Positions 28,997 to 37,659 of a DNA stretch of 64,000 nucleotides are shown piece after piece. The translations under genes were made by a program, and so were the position numbers. Origin of the DNA: Streptomyces sp. WMMC940. Its GTDB lineage: Bacteria; Actinomycetota; Actinomycetes; Streptomycetales; Streptomycetaceae. Numbering within the stretch: position 1 is the stretch's first letter; each line of letters begins with the position of its first letter. The DNA lies in assembly GCF_027460265.1 (NCBI RefSeq), contig NZ_JAPZBC010000001.1:2011501-2075500 (forward strand), written 5' to 3'. The notes beneath the pieces were generated by a model. That model did not search any database, was not told the origin of the DNA, and saw only the letters and a list, made by a program, of their open reading frames with translations.

Positions 28997-29215
28997 TCAG
29001 GTGAGCGCCGGCTCGCCCTTGGGTACGTCGATGTCGATGCCTTCGAGCAACGACTCGCCACGGTGCTGTGCGGCGGCAGCGCTCAGCGCGTCGTTCTCGG
29101 ACTGGATCCGTACGAGCTCGGACTCCAGGTCCTGGACGCGCTGCTGAAGCCGTCGCATCTCGGCGAGGAGTCGCGGGTCGGAACCGCCGACGTAACCGAG
29201 AAGCGCCTTTGCCAT
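28997..29215 (-). CDS. Small coiled-coil protein, function unknown
   Basis: 72 residues from ATG 29215, which is preceded by GGAGGA at nine bases. It opens MAKALLGYVGGSDPRLLAEM, then a heptad-like helix (about 14-50, RRLQQRVQDLESELVRIQSENDALS) and a short acidic end. Codon use looks like the neighbours. I do not recognise a named family. The pattern of a short N-terminal motif plus coiled coil suggests a structural or dimeric adaptor. It has its own terminator (28919-28940). Confidence 0.75.
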   Translation of the reverse strand: MAKALLGYVGGSDPRLLAEMRRLQQRVQDLESELVRIQSENDALSAAAAQHRGESLLEGIDIDVPKGEPALT

Positions 29216-29595
29216 GATGGATGGTCCTCCACACTGAGTGACCGACCGATGCGGTGTGGGTCGTGAGGGATTTCGCACCCGCGGTGCTCGGCAGCGCTTG
29301 TACTCACTGCGGTTCTTGCTGCCAAACAGCTAGGGTGCGCGGGGCTTCCAGCGTCTCACCAAAAAGTTTGACGGTCAACACGATCACGCCCCGTATCGGG
29401 GGCAAGCCGCGGGCTCGCGGCCGCGGAACGCGCGGCGGCGGCTCTCCTGCGGGCCCCGGGGGCTCGGAGATCATCGTTACTGGCGCAGCCTGGCACGGCG
29501 GGACCGTTATTGGCAACCACCAGCGCGTTTCTTTCGAACACGCATGCTGTGGGCAGTCGGATGAACACATCGTGTACCCATGCCGGGTCTTCCGA
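29216..29595. other. Intergenic interval without a supportable gene
   Basis: 380 bases between acyP (upstream) and the small coiled-coil gene, same strand. No frame gives a convincing product. A relatively AT-rich patch (about 29318-29390, including CAAAAAGTTTGACGGTCAAC) is the likely promoter zone of the coiled-coil gene. Confidence 0.5.
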
Positions 29596-29877
29596 TCAGC
29601 GGATCGCGAATCCGTCGTAGCCCCCGCGCGGAGCGCCCCAGATTTCGGTGACGCCGGCGACGGCGCCGGGCGTGTCGGACGACCGCAGCCACTCCAGAAG
29701 ACGGTGGCAATTCTCACGCGGGCCTTCCGCCACGATCTGCACCCTGCCGTCGTCGAGATTGAGCGCGAAGCCGCGGAGCCCGCCTATCCCCAGAGCGTTT
29801 TCCCTGGTGAACCAGCGGAAGCCCACTCCCTGTACGCGACCGCGTACCCATGCGGTCATCCGTGCGTGCTCATGCAT
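29596..29877 (-). CDS. acyP: Acylphosphatase
   Basis: Hydrolyses acyl phosphates such as carbamoyl or acetyl phosphate. The 93-residue protein shows [15 protein letters not shown] with the phosphate-binding loop and catalytic Arg, and [17 protein letters not shown] with the catalytic Asn (in ALN). ATG 29877 gives [11 protein letters not shown]; the internal ATG at 29859 (MTAWV) is also possible. A stand-alone gene between the CAP protein (divergent) and smc. Confidence 0.96.
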   Translation of the reverse strand: MHEHARMTAWVRGRVQGVGFRWFTRENALGIGGLRGFALNLDDGRVQIVAEGPRENCHRLLEWLRSSDTPGAVAGVTEIWGAPRGGYDGFAIR

Positions 29878-30030
29878 GCGCGAAACCTACACGGACGCGT
29901 ACCGGTCAATGCCACTCGGGTCACATCGCCCACTCCCGACATCGCGTACAGTCGCGACGCAACGGACTTCGCCCGTTCGGGCGAGTCATTCCACTGATCC
30001 AGCTGAAGTCGAGACCGGAAGGGCGAGCGG

Positions 30031-30885
30031 ATGGGACGCCACCGCCGGAAGAAGCGGGTTCCCGGGCCCGTACGCACCGGACTGCTCGGGATCGCCGCCG
30101 CGGCCGCGGTCGGCACCGTCGCCGTCGCGGCCGGGCTGGTGCCGGGCGGCGACGTGTTCACCACGGAAAGCCGGAAGACCGCCGCGCAGCACGTGCGCGA
30201 GGCGGCGGGCGGTGCCCTCGAGACCCAGGGCGGCACCGCCGCGACCCCGTCGCAGCGCACCTCCGCCGAGGCGGCCCCCCGCCCGTCGAAGGGCATGTCC
30301 TCGACGACGGGGAAGACGCAGAAGGGCTCCCCGTCGGCGGCCGCGTCCAAGCCGGAGCCGCCGGCGAGGAAGGCACCTTCGGCGAAGCCACCGGCCGCAC
30401 CCGGAAGCTCCGAGGCTCCGGGCAGCAGGGCCGCGGAGCGGAAGTCGGCCCCGGAGCGCCGGGCCGTCCCCGTCCCCGCCAAGCCGCGGCCCAAGGCACC
30501 GTCCGGCGAGAACGCGGCGGAGGCCGAGGTGCTGGCCCTGGTCAACAAGGAACGCGCCAAGGTGGGCTGCGCCCCGGTGCGGGCGGACGCCTCGCTGGGC
30601 CGCCTCGCGGGCCGGTTCAGCTCCGACATGGCCGCGCGCGACTTCTTCGACCACACCGACCCCGAGGGCGACGGCCCCTGGGACCGTGCCGCCCAGGCCG
30701 GCGTCGGCGGACTGGGTGCCGAGAACATCGCCCGCGGCCAGGCCGACGCCCGGACCGTGATGAACGCCTGGATGAACAGCGACGGCCACCGCGCGAACAT
30801 CCTCAACTGCGAGTACCGGACGCTGGGCGTGGGGGTCTCCTTCGCCCAGGGCGGTCCTTGGTGGACGCAGGACTTCGGCTTCTGA
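30031..30885 (+). CDS. Secreted CAP/SCP-domain protein
   Basis: 284 residues. Basic N-terminus MGRHRRKKRV, then a hydrophobic signal-anchor (about 17-37), a Pro/Ala/Ser/Lys-rich linker (about 45-160), and a C-terminal CAP domain with LVNKERAKVGC, FFDHTDPEGDGPWDRA, GLGAENIARGQ, WMNSDGHRANILNC and GGPWWTQDFGF. CAP proteins are extracellular with varied roles; the actual activity is unknown. ATG 30031, with AGGGCGAGCGG upstream. Divergent from acyP. Confidence 0.92.
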   Translation: MGRHRRKKRVPGPVRTGLLGIAAAAAVGTVAVAAGLVPGGDVFTTESRKTAAQHVREAAGGALETQGGTAATPSQRTSAEAAPRPSKGMSSTTGKTQKGSPSAAASKPEPPARKAPSAKPPAAPGSSEAPGSRAAERKSAPERRAVPVPAKPRPKAPSGENAAEAEVLALVNKERAKVGCAPVRADASLGRLAGRFSSDMAARDFFDHTDPEGDGPWDRAAQAGVGGLGAENIARGQADARTVMNAWMNSDGHRANILNCEYRTLGVGVSFAQGGPWWTQDFGF

Positions 30886-30911
30886 GTACACCTCGCGCCC
30901 CGCACACTCCC

Positions 30912-30954
30912 CCGGGCCGCCCCAAGGCCGTCGTCGGCCGCCGGGGCGGCCCGG
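30912..30954 (+). terminator. Hairpin after the CAP-protein gene
   Basis: CCGGGCCGCCCC / GGGGCGGCCCGG arms (12 bases, perfect) enclose a 19-base loop, itself with a GGCCG/CGGCC stem. It begins 27 bases after the stop. Confidence 0.7.
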
Positions 30955-31168
30955 ACCGCGTTCGCGGCAACGCGCGAGTGACCGGCGGGCATCGGGTGCG
31001 GGTTGCGTCCGCGGGCTGGGCGTGACGGTGGCCGCGTAGCCGGCTCAGGGCCATGACGCTCTCGCCCGTGCCGGGTACCGGTCTTCGCGGCCCGAGGCCC
31101 GGCAGGCTCGGGTTGCCCGGGCAGTGCGGGGCAGGGCAGCGGCGACACCGCTCCACCGGCCTCAGCCG

Positions 31169-31975
31169 TCAGTGGCAGTCGAAGCGCCAGTCCCACGGAA
31201 GGCCTGGGCACTGGCGGCAGTGGAAGAAGTAGACGCCGCCGCAGTCGCCGAGCCGTATGTCACCGGTGATGGTCAGAAGGTGCTCCATGCGGTGTCCGCT
31301 CTCGCAGTCCGGCCAGTCGGCAGGCTGCGTCCAGGCGGGCCAGCCGCCGACCTTCGTCCCGATGACGTTGGAGTCGGGTGGCCGCACCGAGCCGCCCGTC
31401 GACACCCGGAGACGGGGCTCCCACGTCTCCCGCACCTCCTCGGGCAGATCCAGCCATCTCGGAAAGTCCTGCGCCCTGGTCGGGGACACCGTGGACGGTT
31501 CCGGCATGTGGTCCTCGTCGTACTCCCCCTCGCTCACGCCGGGGATCACGGACAGCGGACCTGCGGCCACGACCTCCGCCTCGTTGCGCCAGTACAGCTG
31601 CGGCATCACCGGCCCCGGGTCCTGCTCATGGACCAGCGCGCACCACACGAGCTGCAGCAGGTCCTTCCCCTGCGGGAACTCCAGCCCCGGCACATCCCTG
31701 GCGAACAGTTGGAGGATCGGCACCATCGGCACCGCGCCCGGGACGATCTCGGTGCGGTTGCCCCAGTCGGATCCGTACGTCCAGTGGTCTTCCTGGGCGC
31801 AGTACGGCCAGGGCTCGTCCCCGGGCCACAGCAGCCCGCCTCCCAGCGAGCTCTCCCGCACACCGGGGTCGCCCGGCTCCGGGTTGAGGAGGGTGGCCTC
31901 CCGGGCAAGCCCCGCGTACTCCGGTATCAGGGCGCGCAGGTCCTTCGCGCACGGCTCGGGGGTGTCTCCGGGCAT
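31169..31975 (-). CDS. DUF1963-like protein
   Basis: 268 residues. Aromatic and Pro-rich, with SSLGGGLLWPGDEPWPYC, PMVPILQLFARDVPGLEFPQGKDLLQLVWC and IGTKVGGWPAWTQPADWPDC, the spacing typical of DUF1963 (YwqG-like) proteins, and a Cys-containing end GVYFFHCRQC. No enzymatic role is established for the family. It stands alone on the minus strand, with non-coding gaps on both sides. Confidence 0.8.
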   Translation of the reverse strand: MPGDTPEPCAKDLRALIPEYAGLAREATLLNPEPGDPGVRESSLGGGLLWPGDEPWPYCAQEDHWTYGSDWGNRTEIVPGAVPMVPILQLFARDVPGLEFPQGKDLLQLVWCALVHEQDPGPVMPQLYWRNEAEVVAAGPLSVIPGVSEGEYDEDHMPEPSTVSPTRAQDFPRWLDLPEEVRETWEPRLRVSTGGSVRPPDSNVIGTKVGGWPAWTQPADWPDCESGHRMEHLLTITGDIRLGDCGGVYFFHCRQCPGLPWDWRFDCH

Positions 31976-32311
31976 CGTGACTCCTCAGGCGTACGAAGAT
32001 CGACGGGAAGCTGCTGACACGCTAGTGCCTGCCACCGACAGCCCCCGCACGGCAACGGCCGCCTCAACGCACTTCGTGCGCACGGGACGTTCGGTACCAC
32101 CGCCGGTCACGCCACGGGGGGACGGCCTGGACGCGTTCGCTGACGGCCGGGCGGGGCCGCGTCCCGAGCCTCCGGGTCCACGAAGGGCTCCGCCTCCGCT
32201 TTCCTCGGGATACAGCCCGACCCCGCTCGGACGGGAGGTCACGGAGCGGCTGCTCGTGCTGATCCGTCGCGTGGAGGGGCGGATGCCGGAGGTGCCGGCC
32301 GCCCGCGGACG
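31976..32311. other. Gap between the DUF1963-like gene and mutM
   Basis: 336 bases, no gene supported. The open frames across it are Arg/Pro-rich and lack similarity to known folds. It is upstream of the DUF1963-like gene and downstream of mutM, both on the minus strand, so it should hold the former's promoter and the latter's terminator. Confidence 0.55.
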
Positions 32312-33193
32312 CTACGACGCGACGCGCGGCAACGAGCGGGCCGGCCGCGGCGGGCGCTGACAACGCGGGCAGTAGTAGCTGGAGCGGTTCATCCAGGGGC
32401 GGCGACGCATCACCGTACCGCAGCGGCGGCAGGGCTCGTCCTCGCGCCCGTATGCGTCGAGCGACCGGTCGAAGTACCCGGATTCGCCGTTCACGTTGAC
32501 GTAGAGGCTGTCGAAACTGGTGCCGCCGACGGCGAGGGCGGCGTTCATCACGTCCCGCACGTGGCCGAGGAGTTCGGCGGAGCGGGGGCGGGTCAGAGCG
32601 GCCGTTGGCCGGTCGTAGTGGAGTCTGGCCCGCCACAGTGCCTCGTCGGCGTAGATGTTGCCCACACCGCTGATCAGGGCCTGGTCGAGGAGGGCCCGCT
32701 TGATCGTCGTACGGCGCAGGCGGAGCGCCGTGTGGAAGGCCGCGTCGTCGAACTCGGGGTCGAGGGGGTCCCGGGCGATGTGGGCGATCGCGTCCGGCCG
32801 CCCGTCCGGGGTGGTGTCGTGGAGGGACAGTCCGCCGAAGGTGCGCTGGTCGACGAAGCGGAGTTCGGTGCCGAGGCCGTCCTCGAAACGGATCCGGATC
32901 CGCAGGTGCTTCTCGTCCGCGGCCGCCTCCGGCTGTACGAGCAGCTGCCCGCTCATGCCGAGGTGTCCGAGGACGGCGCTGCCGCTGTCCTCCAGCGGCA
33001 GCCAGAGGTACTTGCCGCGCCGCCGGGCGGTTCCGATCCGCTGTCCCCGGAGCCTCGCGGCGAAGTCGCCCCCGCCGCCGAGGTGCCGGCGCACGGCCCG
33101 TGGGTGCAGGACCTCGACGTCGCCCACGGTCCGCCCGGAGACCCACTGCTCGAGTCCCCGCCGCACGACTTCCACCTCGGGCAACTCGGGCAC
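32312..33193 (-). CDS. mutM: Formamidopyrimidine-DNA glycosylase (Fpg)
   Basis: Bifunctional glycosylase/AP lyase that removes oxidised purines such as 8-oxoguanine. 293 residues. N-terminal PELPEVE provides catalytic Pro1 and Glu2. [11 protein letters not shown] carries the conserved Lys. The H2TH region [14 protein letters not shown] is present, and the C-terminal zinc finger reads [27 protein letters not shown] 33193 has GGAGGAGA five bases upstream. It follows rnc, as in other Streptomyces. Confidence 0.97.
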   Translation of the reverse strand: MPELPEVEVVRRGLEQWVSGRTVGDVEVLHPRAVRRHLGGGGDFAARLRGQRIGTARRRGKYLWLPLEDSGSAVLGHLGMSGQLLVQPEAAADEKHLRIRIRFEDGLGTELRFVDQRTFGGLSLHDTTPDGRPDAIAHIARDPLDPEFDDAAFHTALRLRRTTIKRALLDQALISGVGNIYADEALWRARLHYDRPTAALTRPRSAELLGHVRDVMNAALAVGGTSFDSLYVNVNGESGYFDRSLDAYGREDEPCRRCGTVMRRRPWMNRSSYYCPRCQRPPRPARSLPRVAS

Positions 33194-33317
33194 GTATCTC
33201 CTCCGGATCTCGACCGACTCGACGCCCGCAGCGTACCTCCGCGCCGCGTCCCGGCGAGCCGCGGCCCTCCCGCCCCGGCAGCCGGTGCGGGTCGGAGGAA
33301 CGCCTGCGGGAAGGGAA

Positions 33318-33347
33318 GGACCCCGCCGCGCGGGCGCGGCGGGGTCC
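33318..33347 (-). terminator. Hairpin between rnc and mutM
   Basis: GGACCCCGCCGCG / CGCGGCGGGGTCC, perfect 13-base arms and a four-base loop, directly after the rnc stop. It may terminate or attenuate transcription into mutM. Confidence 0.75.
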
Positions 33348-33359
33348 GGAAGCGAAGCG

Positions 33360-34157
33360 TCAGGCGGTGGCGCGGGGTGAAGGGGTGTCGGCGGCCCCTC
33401 CGGCCTCCGCGATCTCCGCGGCTTCGGCGGCCCTCGCCGCCGCCGCGCGTTCGTCGGCGGCGGCGCGGATCGCACGCCACGCGGACTCCGCCGCCTGCTG
33501 TTCCGCTTCCTTCTTGCTGCGGCCGGTGCCGGTGCCGTACGAGACACCACCGACGCGGGCGGCAGCAGTGAAGGTCTTCTCGTGGTCCGGACCCGTCTCG
33601 GAGACCAGGTACTCGGGCACTCCGAGCCCCTCGGCGGCCGTCAGCTCCTGGAGACTGGTCTTCCAGTCCAGGCCGGCACCGAGGTTCGAGGACTTCTCGA
33701 TCAGCGGGTCGAAGAGCCGGTGCACCAGCTCGGACGCCGCATCGAGGCCCTGGTCGAGATAGACCGCGCCGATCACCGCTTCCAGGGTGTCGGCGAGGAT
33801 GGAGGCCTTGTCCCGCCCGCCCGTGCCCTCTTCGCCCCGGCCGAGGCGGATGAAGGACCCGAGATCGAGGCCGCGCCCGACCTCCGCCAGCGCACGCGAA
33901 TTGACCACCGCGGCCCGCAGTTTGGCCAGCTGGCCCTCGGGCAGGTCGGGGTGGGTGCGGTAGAGCGTGTCCGTGACCACCAGTCCGAGCACCGAGTCCC
34001 CGAGGAACTCCAGCCGCTCGTTGGTGGGCAGACCGCCGTTCTCGTACGCGTACGAGCGATGGGTCAGCGCGCGCACCAGAAGGGCGGACTCGAGCTGATA
34101 CCCGAGCCGCCCTTCCAGAAGCGTGTGGGACGAGGCCGAACTGATGCTGTCAGACAT
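33360..34157 (-). CDS. rnc: Ribonuclease III
   Basis: Cleaves double-stranded RNA in rRNA and mRNA processing. 265 residues: catalytic domain with signature [10 protein letters not shown] (46-55) and a second acidic cluster ([13 protein letters not shown]), then a dsRNA-binding domain ([14 protein letters not shown]...[12 protein letters not shown]), then an Ala/Glu-rich tail. In S. coelicolor this gene is absB, a global regulator of antibiotic production. ATG 34157 is used; the frame is open further upstream but MSDSISS matches the family start. It lies 19 bases after rpmF. Confidence 0.97.
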   Translation of the reverse strand: MSDSISSASSHTLLEGRLGYQLESALLVRALTHRSYAYENGGLPTNERLEFLGDSVLGLVVTDTLYRTHPDLPEGQLAKLRAAVVNSRALAEVGRGLDLGSFIRLGRGEEGTGGRDKASILADTLEAVIGAVYLDQGLDAASELVHRLFDPLIEKSSNLGAGLDWKTSLQELTAAEGLGVPEYLVSETGPDHEKTFTAAARVGGVSYGTGTGRSKKEAEQQAAESAWRAIRAAADERAAAARAAEAAEIAEAGGAADTPSPRATA

Positions 34158-34176
34158 CGCGCCTCTCACCAGCCGC

Positions 34177-34350
34177 TCAGACCTCGAGGACCTGGCGCTT
34201 GTTGTAGGTGCCGCAGCTCGGGCACGCGATGTGCTGCTGCTTCGGCTCCTGGCAACGCTCACACGAAACCAGGGTGGGGACCGCAGCCTTCCACTGCGAC
34301 CGGCGGTGGCGCGTGTTGCTGCGCGACATCTTCCGCTTCGGAACAGCCAC
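34177..34350 (-). CDS. rpmF: 50S ribosomal protein L32, zinc-binding form
   Basis: 57 residues beginning [20 protein letters not shown]. Cys30, Cys33, Cys43 and Cys46 (SCERC and CPSC) form a zinc ribbon, so this is the C+ paralogue. Streptomyces usually hold a zinc-free copy elsewhere under Zur. GTG 34350 has GGAGA seven bases upstream and starts two bases after the YceD stop, a conserved linkage. Confidence 0.97.
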   Translation of the reverse strand: MAVPKRKMSRSNTRHRRSQWKAAVPTLVSCERCQEPKQQHIACPSCGTYNKRQVLEV

Positions 34351-34352
34351 GG

Positions 34353-35009
34353 CTACTTCTCCTGCTTCTCGTCGACGCGTGCTGATCGAGGCGCGTCGCC
34401 GCTCTTCTTGTCCTTCTCACCGGTTCCGAGTGAATCGGCGAGTCCCTGCAGTGCCGCCCAACGCATGTCGACGGCGTCGTGGTGGTGGTCCGGATCGGCG
34501 TTCAGGTCGGCCCCGCAGTCGGAGCACAGCCCTGCACAGTCCTCCCGGCACACCGGCTGCATCGGCAGTGCGAGCACCACCGCGTCACGCAGCACGGGCT
34601 CGAGGTCGAACATTCCGTCCTCGAGGAAGATCACGTCCTCGTCCTCGGCGTCGTCGCCGGGCTCCGACTCCTTGGCACGGCCCCGGTCGTCGGCGTCGGG
34701 GTACGAGAACATCTCCTGGAAGTCCGCCACGACCTCATGGCGCAGCGGCTCCAGACACCTTACGCACTCCCCCTCGGCCGTCGCACGGGCGGTGCCTGTG
34801 ACGAGCACCCCTTCCATGACGGACTCGAGGCGGAGCTCCAGCTCCACGGGCGCGCCCTCGGGCACGCCGATGACCCCTTCGACGCCGAGGACCGCCGGCG
34901 CTGCAGGCGCCGGAACGGAACGGGAGAGCCGCTGGAGCGCACCGGGCCGCCGGCCCAGCTCGTGCGTGTCGAACACGAGGGGGTTGCGGTGGTCGAGGCG
35001 GGCGTTCAG
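34353..35009 (-). CDS. YceD family (DUF177) protein
   Basis: About 218 residues. Family features: [15 protein letters not shown] at the N-terminus, [30 protein letters not shown] in the middle, [20 protein letters not shown] (four to five Cys) near the end. Known YceD proteins link to 23S rRNA or L32 processing and are nearly always next to rpmF. The conserved N-terminus begins at CTG 35009, where AGGAAG lies just upstream. No ATG/GTG lies nearer. The open frame reaches TTG 35120 and that longer form cannot be excluded. Confidence 0.88.
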   Translation of the reverse strand: MNARLDHRNPLVFDTHELGRRPGALQRLSRSVPAPAAPAVLGVEGVIGVPEGAPVELELRLESVMEGVLVTGTARATAEGECVRCLEPLRHEVVADFQEMFSYPDADDRGRAKESEPGDDAEDEDVIFLEDGMFDLEPVLRDAVVLALPMQPVCREDCAGLCSDCGADLNADPDHHHDAVDMRWAALQGLADSLGTGEKDKKSGDAPRSARVDEKQEK

Positions 35010-35136
35010 GGCTCTTCCTGCTTTCGGATCGAGTGCGGGAGGCCACGAATCCAGCGCAGCATCAATCCACGCTCGCGCGACCGAAGAGCCAGGATACTGG
35101 ACCGTTCGCTCCAGGCCCAATCCGGTGCTTACCGGA

Positions 35137-36219
35137 TCAGCGGCCCTGCTCGTAGCGCCGCAGCTGCTCCATGTCGATCATGCTGGTGTCGAAGAAGCTC
35201 GTCTCGTCCAGCGAGGCGGGTTGGGCGTGGCCCTGATGGGCCTGCTGAGGCTGCGGCTGCTGGGCGCCGTAGCCTCCGGCGTACGGGTCCTGACCGTACC
35301 CCTGGGCGTACGCCGGGTCGTAGCCCTGCTGCTGTCCGTAGCCTCCGGCGTACGGGTCCTGCTGGTACCCGTACACGTCCTGCGGCTGGGCCTGGGCCGC
35401 CGCGGGCTGGTAGCCGTACGGGTCGGCCTGCGCCGGGATCTGGGGCAGCGGGGCCTGCGGCTGCTGCGCCCGGGGCTCCGGGTCCGCCAGTTCCGCGAGC
35501 CCGGCGAGATAGTCGGCGTCGCTGGTGTGCCGCCCGGTCCCGGCGGCCTCCTGTGCCGCCATGTGCGCGCCGAGCTCGTCCGTCGCGATGCGGCCGTGCA
35601 GCTTCTGCCGGCCCCGGCCGACCGCCTCCAGCGTCTTGGACAGCACCGCCTCGAAGGCGCCCAGCTTGGCGTCGACGTAGTCGTCCGCGCGCCGGATCAG
35701 CGTCTGCGGGTCCGCGCTGTACTCGGGGGCGTCGTCGTCGGCGGGGTCGACGTAGCCCCGGTCGTCCGGGCCGTGGCCGCGGCCGAGCAGCTTCTCGCGC
35801 CCCCGGTCGACGGAGCCGATGGTCTTGTTGAGGACGACCTCGAAGTTGGCGAGCTTGGAGTCGACGTAGTCGTCGGCCTCGGCGCGGATCTCCTCGGCCT
35901 CCCTCCGGGCCTCGGCGAGGATCCGGTCGGCCTCCTCCTGGGACTGCCGGGCGATGTGGGTGTCGGAGACCAGCGAGCCGCGCTCGGAGTGGGCGGCCTG
36001 GATGATCCGCTCGGCCTCCTGGCGGGCCTGCTCGACCATCTGCTCCCGGTCGCCGATCAGCTCCTGGGCCTGGGCGAGCGAGCCGGGCAGTGCCTGCCGC
36101 ACCTCTTCGAGCATCGCGAGCAGTTCGGCGCGGTTGACCACGCAGGAGGCCGACATGGGCATGGACCGGGCGTTCCCGACCGCCTCGACGATCTCGTCGA
36201 GCTTCTTCTGCACGTCCAC
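35137..36219 (-). CDS. DivIVA-like coiled-coil protein with internal duplication and Tyr/Gly/Gln-rich tail
   Basis: 360 residues. N-terminal coiled coil (about 1-115, many EARREAEEIRAEA-type heptads). Two copies of a helical segment, ADDYVDSKLANFEVVLNKT (116-134) and ADDYVDAKLGAFEAVLSKT (178-196), each followed by a GRGREKL/GRGRQKL end. The tail (about 250-335) is rich in Gln, Tyr, Gly and Pro with DPYAGGYG repeated. It resembles cell-division or polarity proteins of the DivIVA/SepF neighbourhood and is probably a scaffold. GTG 36219 opens VDVQKKLDEI; an upstream GTG at 36246 is possible. It lies between coaD and the YceD gene. Confidence 0.85.
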   Translation of the reverse strand: MDVQKKLDEIVEAVGNARSMPMSASCVVNRAELLAMLEEVRQALPGSLAQAQELIGDREQMVEQARQEAERIIQAAHSERGSLVSDTHIARQSQEEADRILAEARREAEEIRAEADDYVDSKLANFEVVLNKTIGSVDRGREKLLGRGHGPDDRGYVDPADDDAPEYSADPQTLIRRADDYVDAKLGAFEAVLSKTLEAVGRGRQKLHGRIATDELGAHMAAQEAAGTGRHTSDADYLAGLAELADPEPRAQQPQAPLPQIPAQADPYGYQPAAAQAQPQDVYGYQQDPYAGGYGQQQGYDPAYAQGYGQDPYAGGYGAQQPQPQQAHQGHAQPASLDETSFFDTSMIDMEQLRRYEQGR

Positions 36220-36351
36220 CGTGTGCTCGCCACTCTCTACAGTCACTACAGCCGTTTTGGAGCCGGACGCAACGACTGTACGGCCAGTCGACGCCGGTCC
36301 GACACCGGATGACGGCACGTCAGGAAGGGGCCGTGCGTGCCGTCTCCCGCG

Positions 36352-36861
36352 TCACTTGTTCGGGAGCCGTTCGGTCAGCGCCTCCAGGACGGCCGGCGGC
36401 ACCAGGTGGGAGACGTCTCCGCCCCAGGCCGCGACTTCCTTGACCAGCGAGGACGACAGGAAGCTGTAGGTGGGACTGGTCGGCACGAAGAGCGTCTCGA
36501 CGCCCGACAGACCGTTGTTCATCTGGGCCATCTGCAGCTCGTAGTCGAAGTCGCTGACCGCCCGCAGGCCCTTGACGATGGCGGGGATGTCCCGCTCCTT
36601 GCAGTAGTCGACGAGCAGGCCGTGGTAGGCCTCGACCTCGACGTTGCCGTACTCGGCGGTGACGTCGCGGATCAGCTCGATCCGCTCGTCGACGGTGAAC
36701 AGTCCCTGCTTGGACTGGTTGATCATCACCACCACGTGCACCACGTCGTACAGCTTGGAGGCGCGGGCGATGATGTCGAGGTGTCCATTGGTGATGGGGT
36801 CGAACGACCCCGGACAGACGGCGCGGCGCAACTGAAGTCCCTCGCTCTCCGGTCCGGTCAT
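36352..36861 (-). CDS. coaD: Phosphopantetheine adenylyltransferase
   Basis: Makes dephospho-CoA from 4'-phosphopantetheine and ATP. 169 residues. The nucleotide motif [16 protein letters not shown] (about 16-31, TNGH being the HxGH variant) and the C-terminal [28 protein letters not shown] are diagnostic. ATG 36861 overlaps the rsmD stop by four bases (ATGA). The two genes are linked in most actinobacteria. Confidence 0.97.
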   Translation of the reverse strand: MTGPESEGLQLRRAVCPGSFDPITNGHLDIIARASKLYDVVHVVVMINQSKQGLFTVDERIELIRDVTAEYGNVEVEAYHGLLVDYCKERDIPAIVKGLRAVSDFDYELQMAQMNNGLSGVETLFVPTSPTYSFLSSSLVKEVAAWGGDVSHLVPPAVLEALTERLPNK

Positions 36862-37442
36862 GGTGCGTCTTCGCACGTAGAGGCGGCGCGACCGTACCAA
36901 AGCGTCCCCTCGCCGTAGCGACGGGCCCGCAAGGGTTCGATCCCGTCGGGCCAGGCGAACTCTCCGCCCCTGGTGCTGCGCTCCACGGTGACGACGGCGC
37001 ACTCCGCGAGCCAGCCCCCCGCGCGGAGTGTGAGGAGAATCTCCCGAAGATCGTCGTCGGTGACGGCGTACGGCGGGTCGAGGAACACCACGTCGTACGG
37101 GTCCGCCGGCGGCGGTCCCTGCACGACCTGCTCGGCACGGCCGGCGCGGACCTCGGCTCCCGGCAGGGCCAGGGTCCGGACGTTCTCCCTGACCGTGCGG
37201 GCGGCGCGGGTGTCGGCCTCGACGAGCAGGGCGTGGGACGCGCCGCGGGACAGCGCCTCCAGACCGACGGCGCCCGAGCCCGCGTAGAGATCCGCCACGC
37301 GCAGTCCCCGGAAGCCGCCGAGCAGCGACTCCCAGGTGGAGAACAGGCCCTCGCGCGCCCGGTCCGAGGTGGGGCGGGTGCCGTTGCCCGGCGGCACGGC
37401 CAGGCGGCGTCCGCCGGCCGCACCGGCGATCACGCGGGTCAT
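36858..37442 (-). CDS. rsmD: 16S rRNA (guanine-N2)-methyltransferase RsmD
   Basis: Methylates G966 of 16S rRNA. 194 residues: [30 protein letters not shown] at the start, SAM motif [18 protein letters not shown] and catalytic DPPY in [12 protein letters not shown]. The start is ATG 37442, [11 protein letters not shown]. It overlaps coaD by four bases. The recG gene lies 217 bases upstream. Confidence 0.96.
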   Translation of the reverse strand: MTRVIAGAAGGRRLAVPPGNGTRPTSDRAREGLFSTWESLLGGFRGLRVADLYAGSGAVGLEALSRGASHALLVEADTRAARTVRENVRTLALPGAEVRAGRAEQVVQGPPPADPYDVVFLDPPYAVTDDDLREILLTLRAGGWLAECAVVTVERSTRGGEFAWPDGIEPLRARRYGEGTLWYGRAASTCEDAP

Positions 37443-37659
37443 CTGGGTCCTTCGCGGAAGACGGTGCTCGATCGGCTCGTGCGGCCTGGTCGTGGCCGTC
37501 GGACCGATCCGGTCACCTCCACGATATGGGCTCCGCGCGGCCGGGGAGCCACGCCCGTCCCCGGTCCCGGTGCGGAAGGAGCGCTGCGGCCGGCGCAGGG
37601 CAGGCCTTCCCCGGGCCCCTGCGGCACGGGGAGGAACGCGCTCGGGTCGGAGCCGCGGC

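Noticed and set aside
29304..29717. Open frames in the gap upstream of the small coiled-coil gene
   Set aside because: No start with a Shine-Dalgarno and no family resemblance; composition like other non-coding stretches.
31976..32360. Plus-strand frame ending near 32360 that could be a small gene
   Set aside because: It overlaps the end of mutM antisense and has no start, motif or family.
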